From a virus, in IMG/VR virus record IMGVR_UViG_3300034957_000013, positions 1-36,542 of that record: a DNA stretch of 36,542 nt; one strand, 5' to 3'. The first letter of the stretch is position 1. Every line of letters begins with the position of its first letter. Below, one piece after another: positions 5,822 through 15,164 of the stretch. The notes below the pieces were generated by a model, which made no database searches, was not told the DNA's origin, and saw only the letters and a program-made list of their open reading frames with translations. The position numbers were made by a program, and so were the translations under genes.

Positions 5822-8800
5822 TTGGCTAAGAATCCGCGGGCGCTGGCGAAGGCCCTGATCGCCGCGAGCCGGGTGACCGGGACCCCGTTCAACGGCGGGT
5901 TCGACGCCGGGTCGGTCGGTACGAACACTCCGCAGGTGGCCGGGTACGACGCGTGGGCGTCGGGCCGGGTGACCGGGACGGGACTGCCGCGGGCGTTGTC
6001 GACGTTCCTGGACGGGTCGTTCGGGCCGTTGGCGCCGATCCAGCCGGTGGCCATTGACCGACCTGACCCGGATGATGGTCGGCCGGATCCGCGCCGGTGG
6101 CAGTACCCGGTCGGGTGGAACATGCCGATCGGGCCGCCCGGGTCGGAGGGTCTCAAGCTGGCCACGTTCGGGCAGCTGCGCACGATCGCGGACACCTACT
6201 CGGTGGCGCGGGCGTGTATCAGCCTGCGTAAGCAGGAGCTGGTGAGCCTTGAGTGGGATGTGGTCCCTACCAAGGCGGCGGAGAAGAAGCTGCGGGGTGA
6301 CAAGGACGGCCGGCGGGAGTGGGACGAGCGGCGGGCGAAGGTGATGCGGTTCCTGCGTAAGCCGGATCCGGATTACTTCTCGTTCGGTACGTGGTTCTCG
6401 GCGCAGTTGGAGGACGTTTTCGCGGTTGACGCGTTGTCGTTGTACCTGCACCCGCCGCGGGTGGCGGGTAAGGGTGCGATGGGGTCGAACTTGGCCGCGT
6501 TGGAGTTGATCGACGGTACGACGGTGCGGCCGATGATTAACCTGCGCGGTGGCAAGCCGGCGGCCCCGAACCCGGCGTATCAGCAGTACATGTACGGGGT
6601 CCCGCGGGTGGATCTCATGACGGTGATGTCGGGTGAGGACATCAAGGACATGGGGGACGCGAAGTACCGGGAGTACTCCGGTGACCAGCTCCTCTATTTG
6701 CCGTATGAGGCGCGGGATTGGACGCCGTACGGGTTCGCGCCGGTGGAGAAGTCCCTGGTCCCGATCCTGTCCGGGATGAACCGGCAGAACTGGCAGTTGC
6801 AGTACTTCTCGGAGGGCACGATCCCGGGGTTGTTCGTGACTACCGGTGACGAGAACGCGACGCCGACGCAGATCCGCGAGTTGCAGGATGCGTTGAACGC
6901 GATGGCGGGGGACCCCGCCTGGCGGCACAAGATCATTGTTTTGCAGAAGGGTTCGACGACCAGCCCGCAGGTGCCGGCCGAGCTGGCCGGCCACTTCGAC
7001 GAGATCATCATGACGCAGGTGTGCATGGGGTTCGACGTGATGCCGATGGAACTGGGCATCAGCCCCCGCACCTCCACGTCGCAGTCGTCGGGCGCGGCCA
7101 ACCAAATGGCGAAGAAATCGACGTCCACGCATGACCGTAAGGCGAACGGGCCGGTCCTCAAGCGGTTCATGGAGGTATTCGACTACGTGATCCAAGTCGT
7201 CCTGAAACAGGACGACATGCGGTTCCTCTTCGAGGGCTTGGAAGGCGGCGAAGACGAGGAAACCCAAGTCAACATCATCGTCAACAAGGTCAGCCACGGG
7301 ATGATGTCCGTCGACGAGGGCCGCATCGAACTCGGCGAGCAGCCGTGGGGTCTGCCGATCACCTCCGACCCGGTGTGGGCGACCGCGACCGGGCTGGTAC
7401 CGCTGGGCGGGATGGACCCGAAGACCGGGCAGGTGCCCCCTCCGCCGCTGCCACCCGGCACCCCGGCACCACCCGGCACCCCGGGTTCGGGTGCGAAGCC
7501 GCCGGCGGCCGGCCCGGCCGCGACCACACCGGCGCACACCGGCGCCCACCAAACCGACCAGGTCATGGGCCGGCCCACCACGCAGGGAGCCACCAAAAGT
7601 GTCGACACGTTCGCCGCGCTCCGCGAACTCGACCTGATCCGCCGCCGCCTCAACAAAGGCGGCACCATCACCGGCTGGACAGCCGAACACATCCCGACCG
7701 AGGTGTTCGGTCGGCTGGCCGACGACATCGGCCGGGCCCCGCTGGCCGACGCGATCACCGCAGCCCGGGTGACCGTCAAAGCCATGGGCCACCGGCAACA
7801 CCGCGACCAGGTCTGCGCACCCGTGCAGGCCACCCTCGTGACCGCCCTGCACAACCTCACCGCAGGGGTCGGTGACGGCACCGTGTCCACGGTCGGGTTC
7901 GTTGACGCCGCCACCGCGGCGATGCGCGGTGCGTACCGGGACGCCCTGCACCTCGGTGCAGGGCGTGCCCTCGGTGCTCCCACGGTCGTCAAGGCGGCGG
8001 CGGGGGCCGGGGACGCGAACTGGGTTGACTCGTTCGGGGGCCGGTTCGCCCTGTACGCGGGGCAGGTACCGCAGGCATTCGAGCAAGGGTACGGGCTGGC
8101 CACCGTCGGGTCCGCGCAGGACCCGGACAACATTGTGGTCCGGTGGCACGCCAAACCCGGGGCGTGTGTGCTGTGCTCAACCCGCAACGGGCAGGCGTTC
8201 ACCGTCGGCGGCCTACCGGGGTGGCCCGGTGACGGCGGGTTCGGCAAACTCGGCGACGACGGCGAGGTCATCGGCACGAACGTGCTGTGCCTCGGCGGCC
8301 CGAACTGCCGGTGCCACCTGTCCTACGAGACGATCACCCCCGGGCAGGCGGTACCCGAAACACGACCGACCGTGCTGCCCGCCCCGGCACCCGGCACCGC
8401 CCCAGGCATGATCCCCCCAGGGGCGGTGCCGGGCCCCACCCCGGCGGCGATCGAACGCCACCACGACCTGCAGGACATGGTCTGGGCGTTGAAGACCCCC
8501 AACCCGCAGGCCGCCCTGGCCGAGGTGGTCGAACACATCGCTGACCGGGCCGCGCAACGGCAACGCCCGTACCTGATGGGCCTACTCAAGGCGGTGCTCG
8601 CGAAAGCGACGACCGCAGCCGAAGTCGCCGCGATCGTGGCCCTGGTCGTGGCCGCAACCAACGACGACGAGCAGGGGTCGGCCCAGGTCGACCCGGACAC
8701 GGCGACCGCGCTGGCCGCAGCACAAGGCCAGCCAGTCACCAAAGGCGCTGCGGACATCGGCGACCCGAACCCCGTCGACGCCGAACACGTGGTCAACCAG

Positions 8801-9211
8801 ATGCGGGCGAACTACCCCGACAAGGCGATCACGTGGATGCGCCGGGCCCGGTGGATCGGCCCGGTGCAGGTGCCCACGGACCGGGTTGACATGGACGACG
8901 CCGACAAGTGGGCGGCCACCACCGACAAGGCCCGGGTGAAACACTTCACCCGGCAGATCAAGGCCGGGGACAAGCTGCACCCGGTCGTCGCAGTGCAGGA
9001 ACCCGGCGAACCCCGCATCAAGGTGATCGACGGGCACCACCGCACGTTGGCGTACCGCAAGGCCGGCCTTCCGGTGACCGCGTACATCGGGTTCGTAGAC
9101 ACCGACGGCGGCCCGTGGGACCAAACCCACGTCTACCAGCACCACCACGGCGACGACCCGGCGAACAAAGTTGTACGTGCCAGCGAAGGAATTGATCCTG
9201 GACCCGGATGA
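5822..9211 (+). CDS. Portal - MuF - ParB-like fusion protein
   Basis: TTG 5822 is preceded by GGGGGAGGTGACC at a good distance. The 1129 residues hold three parts. About 100-535 is a siphovirus portal protein (DTYSVARACISLRKQELVSL; later RKANGPVLKRFMEVFDYVI), the ring through which DNA passes. A Pro/Ala/Gly linker follows (about 540-570). About 600-845 is a Mu gpF-like (MuF) head morphogenesis part ending with Cys782-x2-Cys785 and NCRCHLSYE (Cys829, Cys831), which fits a metal site. About 985-1115 resembles a ParB/sulfiredoxin-like fold: WIGPVQVP, then a conserved IDGHHRTLAY with Asp1070-Arg1074. MuF proteins often carry variable C-terminal effector domains. Portal and MuF are usually separate genes. 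The ParB-like part could bind nucleotide or cut DNA; this is untested. Confidence 0.88.
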   Translation: MAKNPRALAKALIAASRVTGTPFNGGFDAGSVGTNTPQVAGYDAWASGRVTGTGLPRALSTFLDGSFGPLAPIQPVAIDRPDPDDGRPDPRRWQYPVGWNMPIGPPGSEGLKLATFGQLRTIADTYSVARACISLRKQELVSLEWDVVPTKAAEKKLRGDKDGRREWDERRAKVMRFLRKPDPDYFSFGTWFSAQLEDVFAVDALSLYLHPPRVAGKGAMGSNLAALELIDGTTVRPMINLRGGKPAAPNPAYQQYMYGVPRVDLMTVMSGEDIKDMGDAKYREYSGDQLLYLPYEARDWTPYGFAPVEKSLVPILSGMNRQNWQLQYFSEGTIPGLFVTTGDENATPTQIRELQDALNAMAGDPAWRHKIIVLQKGSTTSPQVPAELAGHFDEIIMTQVCMGFDVMPMELGISPRTSTSQSSGAANQMAKKSTSTHDRKANGPVLKRFMEVFDYVIQVVLKQDDMRFLFEGLEGGEDEETQVNIIVNKVSHGMMSVDEGRIELGEQPWGLPITSDPVWATATGLVPLGGMDPKTGQVPPPPLPPGTPAPPGTPGSGAKPPAAGPAATTPAHTGAHQTDQVMGRPTTQGATKSVDTFAALRELDLIRRRLNKGGTITGWTAEHIPTEVFGRLADDIGRAPLADAITAARVTVKAMGHRQHRDQVCAPVQATLVTALHNLTAGVGDGTVSTVGFVDAATAAMRGAYRDALHLGAGRALGAPTVVKAAAGAGDANWVDSFGGRFALYAGQVPQAFEQGYGLATVGSAQDPDNIVVRWHAKPGACVLCSTRNGQAFTVGGLPGWPGDGGFGKLGDDGEVIGTNVLCLGGPNCRCHLSYETITPGQAVPETRPTVLPAPAPGTAPGMIPPGAVPGPTPAAIERHHDLQDMVWALKTPNPQAALAEVVEHIADRAAQRQRPYLMGLLKAVLAKATTAAEVAAIVALVVAATNDDEQGSAQVDPDTATALAAAQGQPVTKGAADIGDPNPVDAEHVVNQMRANYPDKAITWMRRARWIGPVQVPTDRVDMDDADKWAATTDKARVKHFTRQIKAGDKLHPVVAVQEPGEPRIKVIDGHHRTLAYRKAGLPVTAYIGFVDTDGGPWDQTHVYQHHHGDDPANKVVRASEGIDPGPG

Positions 9212-9223
9212 GGGTGAGGTGCT

Positions 9224-11416
9224 GTGAGCGGACCTACGCCCCGCGTGGTACCTGACCCGGACGACGAGGCTTTCGCCATCCGAGTCCGGCAGATCATGGG
9301 GTCTTTGCCGATCGGCAACGTGACAGCCGGTAAGGCCGCCAAGGCGGGCACCGTGGCCGCCGGTCTGGCGGTAGTTGCTGCGGATACCGGTCGGGTGTTG
9401 ATGCTGCAACGGGCGTTGACCGACGGCGACCCGGCCGGCGGGTTCTGGGAGTTCCCGGGCGGCAAGCTGGATCCGGGGGAAACCCCCCGGCAGGCCGCGT
9501 GGCGGGAATGGGCCGAGGAGACCGGGTGCGCCGTGCCGGACGGCACGGTCACCGGCCAGTGGCGGTCCCCGAACGGGGTATACGAGGGGTTCGTCCTCAC
9601 AATCCCCGGCGAAGACGAGGTGCCAATCCACGACGGCCGCGACGAGGTCACCAACCCAGACGACCCGGACGGCGACCAAGTCGAGGCCCTCGCGTGGTGG
9701 CATCCGTCGCACCTGGACGATAACCCGGCGGTGCGCCCGGAACTAGCCGACGCCCTGAATGTGATCATGCCCGCGCTACACACGGCCGCGGCGGCGAAGA
9801 CCGCGCACACGGTGCTGTGTAAGTGTTTGACCTGCGGGTGCGGGCGACCCAACGACGGGCACGGGCATCCGGCGAACATCACCATGGCCGACATCAACGC
9901 CGCCGCCGCCCAGGCCGGTATCAGCCCGTTGCAGGCGTGGCGCAACCTACTCGACACGATCGGCCAGGCCCGGCCGGGGTGGCTCGGGAAGGCCGGGTGG
10001 GAACACGAAGCCCGGGTCCCGGCCGGTGGCCCCGAAGGCGGCCGGTGGGTGTCGGTCGGGGCGATCGAGCACGCGATCGCCGCCGCGGTCGGCGGTGCGG
10101 GCGACCCGAAACATGACAGGTTGAAACTGGCCGGCCGCATCCACCTCGACCCCGGGGAACACCTACTGCGGTCTGGGGTTGTGGAGGGCTCATCCGGCGG
10201 GCACGTGTATGCGGCGTGGACAGCCCACAACGGGGCGCCGTCGCTGCGGCTCGGTACGGTCGGGGAGATATCCGACGAGGACCACCCGAAGTTCCGGTGG
10301 ACCGGGAACCAAGTCGGGCTCAGCGACGCCGACCGTAACGCGATGGCCGACGAGTACAGCCGGCTCATCGACGACGCGGAGGAGTTGGAAGGCGAACACG
10401 GCGACCAGGCGCGCCTGGACGAACTCAACCGCCGCATCGACGAGATCGCCGGCCAGGGGTTCGAGGCCGAGCCCGGCGGGACCGCGAAACTCGACCAGGG
10501 GCAAGCCGACCAGCTCCGCCACGAACTGGGCCGGGCGCACACCGACATGATGGCGTACACCGACCGCCTCGACGCGAAGTACGACCAGATCGACGCCGCC
10601 GAGGCCGAGATCAACCGGTTGCAGTTGGAGGTCGACAAGCTCGACGCGCAGGAGCAGGCGTGGCACGACGCGCACCCGGAAGGCCACCCCGGGGGGATGT
10701 GGTGGAGCCCGGAACGGGTCGAACTGGTACAGCCGTTGGCCGACAGCAAACGGGCCATACGCGACCGGGTGGCCGCTCTTGAGGAGGAAACCCGGCTGAA
10801 CCACTACCAGGACACCCGGCGCGAAGGCGTTGTTCCCGGGCAGTGGGCCGACGTGCACTGGGCCGCGTGGGTCGACGAGGTTCCCGAGCTGCGGTTGACA
10901 GTGGTGCCACACGGCCGGGATCCCGACGGCTACGACGAGACGCTGTCCGCGTCGGTCACCGGCAAGAACAGTGTTTACCCGGAGGACCCGGATTCGTGGG
11001 CGGCGTTGCTGCGGCTACTGGACATGGGCACCGGGCGGGCGTCGAAGACCGTAACAGCCGGGTTGGGGAAAGCGCCGACGATCACCCCGGGCGGCCGGCT
11101 GGGTGATGACGCCCGGCACGGGTCGACCGAGAACGGCCGGAACTGGGTTGAGGCCACCGCCGGGGAACTGCCCCGGTACATCCGGATCGTGCGTAACAGG
11201 CTGATGGCCGACGGGCACGACGAGAGTTCAGCGACCGCGCTGGCGGTTTCGGCGGTGAAACGGTGGGCGGCCGGCGGTGGCCGGGTGTCGCCGAAAGTCC
11301 AGGCCGCCGCAGCTGAGGCTGTGGCGCAGTGGGAAGCGATGCGCGCCGCGGCCCGGGCCAGCAAAGCCGGGTTCATCGACATGGTCAAGGAAAGCAGCCG
11401 CTGCTGGACTGCCTGA
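9224..11416 (+). CDS. Nudix hydrolase fused to coiled-coil virion-type protein
   Basis: GTG 9224 follows GAGGT, 12 bases after the portal fusion. The 730 residues start with a Nudix domain (about 45-180). Its box is complete: G80-x5-Glu86-x7-Arg94-Glu95-x2-Glu98-Glu99-x-Gly101, so hydrolysis of a nucleoside diphosphate linked to another group (such as ADP-ribose, NAD or a damaged nucleotide) is expected. Next come a Cys-rich stretch CKCLTCGC, a segment RVPAGGPEGGRWV often seen in phage virion proteins, a long coiled coil (about 370-525), and a helical C-terminal unit LPRYIRIVRNRLMADG that I recognise from other actinophage head proteins. The last residues, AGFIDMVKES, echo the shared signature. 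The fusion suggests the enzyme is packaged in the virion. The substrate cannot be read from sequence. Confidence 0.8.
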   Translation: MSGPTPRVVPDPDDEAFAIRVRQIMGSLPIGNVTAGKAAKAGTVAAGLAVVAADTGRVLMLQRALTDGDPAGGFWEFPGGKLDPGETPRQAAWREWAEETGCAVPDGTVTGQWRSPNGVYEGFVLTIPGEDEVPIHDGRDEVTNPDDPDGDQVEALAWWHPSHLDDNPAVRPELADALNVIMPALHTAAAAKTAHTVLCKCLTCGCGRPNDGHGHPANITMADINAAAAQAGISPLQAWRNLLDTIGQARPGWLGKAGWEHEARVPAGGPEGGRWVSVGAIEHAIAAAVGGAGDPKHDRLKLAGRIHLDPGEHLLRSGVVEGSSGGHVYAAWTAHNGAPSLRLGTVGEISDEDHPKFRWTGNQVGLSDADRNAMADEYSRLIDDAEELEGEHGDQARLDELNRRIDEIAGQGFEAEPGGTAKLDQGQADQLRHELGRAHTDMMAYTDRLDAKYDQIDAAEAEINRLQLEVDKLDAQEQAWHDAHPEGHPGGMWWSPERVELVQPLADSKRAIRDRVAALEEETRLNHYQDTRREGVVPGQWADVHWAAWVDEVPELRLTVVPHGRDPDGYDETLSASVTGKNSVYPEDPDSWAALLRLLDMGTGRASKTVTAGLGKAPTITPGGRLGDDARHGSTENGRNWVEATAGELPRYIRIVRNRLMADGHDESSATALAVSAVKRWAAGGGRVSPKVQAAAAEAVAQWEAMRAAARASKAGFIDMVKESSRCWTA

Positions 11417-11453
11417 TGGGATGCCGGCCCGGCCAGGGCGAGGAAGGGCACAC

Positions 11454-14400
11454 GTGGTCGGGTTCATTGGCATGGTGCGGGCGGCTTTGGTGAAGGCCGG
11501 GAAGGTGCACCACTGGCGGCACGGCTGGATTTGGGTTGGGCCCGGGGTCGACCCGCGCCTGCACGGCCATTTGGCGGACTACCACCGGTCGATGAGCCGG
11601 GGCCAGTTCCAGGAGGCCGCCCACCACCTGCAGGTGGGGTCGATGGGTGCGGACCGGGCAACCGCCAGCCGGTTGGCCGAACACGCAACCCAGATCGCGA
11701 GGAACGCGCCTGGCCCCACGGGGCGGGTGTCGGCGGCGGAACGGGCCACCCACGAGTCCTACGCGGCGGCGCACGCGGCGGCCGGGGCGGGCCGGCACGA
11801 CGAAGCGCGGGCACACTTGGAGCACGCGGCGGGGTCGGCGCCGAACAACCTGTCTCGAGAAACTATCGCCGGGCACCTGGGACACCCCGCACCGGTGAAA
11901 GCGAAGCCGGCGGCCAAGGTGCCGGCGGCCACGCATGTCCGGGCCATCATCGACAGCCACACGCATGACGAGGCCAACGGCCACGCGGCGAAACTCAAGG
12001 GCGCCGAACTGGAAGAGGCGCTGCGTCTAGCGGGGGTGGATAACCGTCGCGGCACCGTCGCGGAACGCAGGAACGACCTTGTGCACCGTCTGGCCGGGAA
12101 CTCGATCAACTCGGCGACCATCCGGCACGGGTGGGCCGGTGACCCTGCCGCGTTCGAGGCGGACCGGGCGAAGTACCGGGAACGGATGCACGCCGAAGTC
12201 ACCGGGCGACTCGGGCCGCCCGCCGCCTCGCGGGTCAAGGAGCGCGGCCATGTGACGGCCGCCGAGTACCAGATGCGCGTGCAGGCCATGCGTCCTGCGG
12301 CTCCGCCGACGGAGGCGACCGTCCGGGCCATCATTGACGCCAAGACGACCGACGAGGCCCTCGCGCACGCTGGCAAACTGAAAGGCAACGACCTCACCGA
12401 GGCGCTGCGGCTGGCCGGGGTGCCATCGCGCGGCGGGTCAGCGGAGCAGCGTCGCCGTGATCTGGTGTCACACCTGTCCTCCGGGCCGCGCGGGTTCCAC
12501 GAGATGGGCGCCTATGGCACCGGTTCCGAGGCGGATCAGAAGCTGGCCGATGTGCAGGCGCGGCTCCACGCCGAAGTCAACCACCGCCTACCACCGCAGG
12601 AGTTCCCCGCCGAGGAACACAAACCGCTGCACGACCCGATGGACACCCCGCTGACCGCGGCAGGGCACATCGCCGCCGCACACCAGGCCACGGCGGCCGG
12701 CCGCCACCAGGAGGCGAAGGACCACCTCGACCAGGCGCTCACCCTGGCCCCGGACAAGAAGACCCGCGATCAGGTGCTGGGCCACCTGAAAGACGCCCAA
12801 GACGCCCGCGTACGGGCCGGGCAACATTCGTACTGGACGCCGCCAGCACCGCCGAAGAAGTGGTACACCCACAACGAGGCCCGGCCCGGGCAAGATCATT
12901 CGGCGTTGCGGCATCCGTCGCAGCGGGCAGCGTACGAGCAGGTGGCCGCCGACGCGGCAGCCGGGCACCCCCACACCCACGTCCTGGTCGACGACGGGAA
13001 AGAACGGCACGGCGGTGCGCGGGGCCCCCAACTGTACGAAACGATCCACCACCCCGAGGGTGGTGCGCCCGCCGAGCCGCCGATGACCGCGGTCGGGCAC
13101 ATGGACGCCGCGAACACCGCCATCCGCCACGGCGACCTGGCCACGGCGATCAACCACCTGACCGCCGCCGAGGGCAAGACGACGGACAAGAAAACCCGGG
13201 CGAACATCCGTGCTGCCCGGGCCCGGCTCGCCGCTGCGGCCATGGGCAAACCCGCTTCCACGGCCCGGCCGAGGAAGCTCACCGAGGGTGAGCGGATCTC
13301 TGCGGATCTGGTGGCGGCTCGGCGGGAGGCGTTTCAGCGGCAACACGGCCACCTGACTGCGGCCGAGCACGAAGCGGCGGCGGTGGCGGCGGGCCGGCAG
13401 GGGAGGCGTCTGACTGGTAGCGCCGGTGGGCGGCAGTTGGCTCTTGCCGCTGACCATGCTGCGGCGGCTCGCGAGCTCCGTGCCGCCGAGCACGGGGCCG
13501 GGGCCCCGTCCGCCGACGACCTGCGCGGTAGGTCGTCGGCGGAGTTGCGCCGGATCGCTGCGGCCGAGGGGGTGCCGCTGCCGAGACGGGGCAGCCCTGA
13601 CCAGTTGGCCCAGGTCATCCGGGACGTGCGGTACAACCGCGAACACGGCGGGGCGAGGGTGTTCGCGACCACGCCGACGGCCGGTGGGGCTGCCACGGAG
13701 AGGCCGACGAGGTACGGGGCTCTGACGACGCAGAACCTACGCGACAAGATCGACAGCCCGAGGACGTCTGCGGGAGCTCGGGCGGAGATGCAACGCGAAC
13801 TGTCGATCCGGACCGGCCGGGACACGGCCGCCCAGGACCGGCTACGTGATCTGGTCCAGGGCCCGACAGCACCTGCGGCGGTCGACGAGTCGGCTCCGTT
13901 GAGGGGCGACCCCGAGGGCGACAACATGCGCATGCACGGCGACTCGGTCACCATGGGTCTCGCGCGGGCGTACGCGGCGGCCGGCCGCAACGGGTCGGCT
14001 AACCGCATGATGGACCTGCGTCGGCGGGCTACCACACCGGGACCGGATAGGATCACCCCGCAGGCTGTTGTGGACGAACTGCGGGCGCTGCACGCCCAGG
14101 AACAGGACCCCCGGCTCAAGGCCCAACTGGACCAGGCCATCAGCGCGGTGGACGCCCCGCAGCGGGCGTTACCGGACATACCGGAAAACACCCCGCCGCA
14201 CGCGCTGCGGCTGATCCAAGAGCTGAACGCCATCCCCCACGCGCGTAAGCGCGACGGGGAACGCGCGGGCGCAGGGCATATCGAGGGCCCGTCGTTGGTC
14301 GAGCAGGTGGGCCAGGTGTACCGGGACGCGGCGGCCGGGGAGCGCGGCGACTCGGGGCGAAGCCCGATCGACCGGATCCGAAACATCTTGCGCGACAAGA

Positions 14401-15146
14401 CCCATGAGAGCAACGAAGCGGCGTTCCACCTGTGGTCGATGGCCGACGCGCTGGAAACCGTAGAAGGCCCGAACGGACGGGAGGCCAGTCCGTTGTCCAG
14501 GGAGTTGCGGGCGTGGGAACGCGGCCAGCTCCCGGCCGATCAAATTGCCCAGGCGCAGGGGCGCCTTGTCGAGGCTACCCATCGTCAGCGGCTAGCGGCC
14601 CGGCACGACCCCGCAGGGTATGCGTCGGTGTCGGCCGAGCGGTATTCAGCGGCGGCCGACCTGGCGGCCTTGCAGCAAGCAGGGGAACCGCGCCTTACGG
14701 AGCAGCAGCACCTCGACGCCGCGCTCACAGCACTGCGGTCCGGTGACAGCGGCACCGCCGCACGCCATCTCGAGGCCCGCGGCGGCCAGCTGTCGGCGGT
14801 CGAGAACGCGGCCCGGGCAAGGGACGTCATCACGGAGTCGGCTGCGGCGTCGCGCCGGAAACCTGTGTCGGCGCAGGCTGCGGTCAGCAGCATCACCGAC
14901 AGCAGCAGCTACGCCGAAGCCGTACAACACGCGGCCGGGTTGCGGGGCGCGGCCCTGGACGAGGCGCTGCGGCAGACCGGCACAACCGCCCGGTTCCGCA
15001 CCGCCGACGACAAACGCCGGCATTTGGTCGAGTTGTTGTACGGGCGTAACGCGGACAGCCTCGCCATCGAGCGCCTCGTCCAGGACCGTCGCCGTGGCGC
15101 ACCCAAGGGGTTCGGATTCGTGGACTTGGTGCGGGCCAACCTGTAG
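11454..15146 (+). CDS. Giant repeat protein with TPR-like and SAP-like units
   Basis: GTG 11454 is chosen over earlier in-frame starts because GAGGAAGGG lies 5 bases upstream and the product then begins VVGFIGMVR, matching the shared signature (followed by HGWIWVGP). The 1230 residues hold two sorts of internal repeat. About five TPR-like helical hairpins occur near 37, 98, 400, 545 and 1082, for example GRHQEAKDHLDQAL. Three copies of a 55-residue unit start at 162, 290 and 1144, with core HAAKLKGAELEEALRLAG and later RRDLV. These look like SAP or Rho-N type helix-extension-helix units, which bind DNA or RNA; a weaker fourth lies near 685. The C-terminus (GFGFVDLVRANL) again echoes the signature. 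I see no enzyme motif. Position and size suggest an internal virion or ejected protein. Confidence 0.75.
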   Translation: MVGFIGMVRAALVKAGKVHHWRHGWIWVGPGVDPRLHGHLADYHRSMSRGQFQEAAHHLQVGSMGADRATASRLAEHATQIARNAPGPTGRVSAAERATHESYAAAHAAAGAGRHDEARAHLEHAAGSAPNNLSRETIAGHLGHPAPVKAKPAAKVPAATHVRAIIDSHTHDEANGHAAKLKGAELEEALRLAGVDNRRGTVAERRNDLVHRLAGNSINSATIRHGWAGDPAAFEADRAKYRERMHAEVTGRLGPPAASRVKERGHVTAAEYQMRVQAMRPAAPPTEATVRAIIDAKTTDEALAHAGKLKGNDLTEALRLAGVPSRGGSAEQRRRDLVSHLSSGPRGFHEMGAYGTGSEADQKLADVQARLHAEVNHRLPPQEFPAEEHKPLHDPMDTPLTAAGHIAAAHQATAAGRHQEAKDHLDQALTLAPDKKTRDQVLGHLKDAQDARVRAGQHSYWTPPAPPKKWYTHNEARPGQDHSALRHPSQRAAYEQVAADAAAGHPHTHVLVDDGKERHGGARGPQLYETIHHPEGGAPAEPPMTAVGHMDAANTAIRHGDLATAINHLTAAEGKTTDKKTRANIRAARARLAAAAMGKPASTARPRKLTEGERISADLVAARREAFQRQHGHLTAAEHEAAAVAAGRQGRRLTGSAGGRQLALAADHAAAARELRAAEHGAGAPSADDLRGRSSAELRRIAAAEGVPLPRRGSPDQLAQVIRDVRYNREHGGARVFATTPTAGGAATERPTRYGALTTQNLRDKIDSPRTSAGARAEMQRELSIRTGRDTAAQDRLRDLVQGPTAPAAVDESAPLRGDPEGDNMRMHGDSVTMGLARAYAAAGRNGSANRMMDLRRRATTPGPDRITPQAVVDELRALHAQEQDPRLKAQLDQAISAVDAPQRALPDIPENTPPHALRLIQELNAIPHARKRDGERAGAGHIEGPSLVEQVGQVYRDAAAGERGDSGRSPIDRIRNILRDKTHESNEAAFHLWSMADALETVEGPNGREASPLSRELRAWERGQLPADQIAQAQGRLVEATHRQRLAARHDPAGYASVSAERYSAAADLAALQQAGEPRLTEQQHLDAALTALRSGDSGTAARHLEARGGQLSAVENAARARDVITESAAASRRKPVSAQAAVSSITDSSSYAEAVQHAAGLRGAALDEALRQTGTTARFRTADDKRRHLVELLYGRNADSLAIERLVQDRRRGAPKGFGFVDLVRANL

Positions 15147-15164
15147 TTCGGCGGGAAGGGGTCC

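Noticed and set aside
5234-8149. 971-residue minus-strand reading frame
   Set aside because: It lies opposite the well-supported portal fusion gene and is a typical GC-rich shadow frame with low-complexity Arg/Pro/Gly text.
9224-11416. MutT-type stand-alone repair enzyme
   Set aside because: The Nudix domain is only a quarter of the protein; the coiled coil and phage-type C-terminus point to a virion-associated fusion.
11277-11453. Earlier start for the giant repeat protein inside the Nudix gene
   Set aside because: It would overlap the Nudix gene by 140 bases; GAGGAAGGG and the shared signature support GTG 11454.
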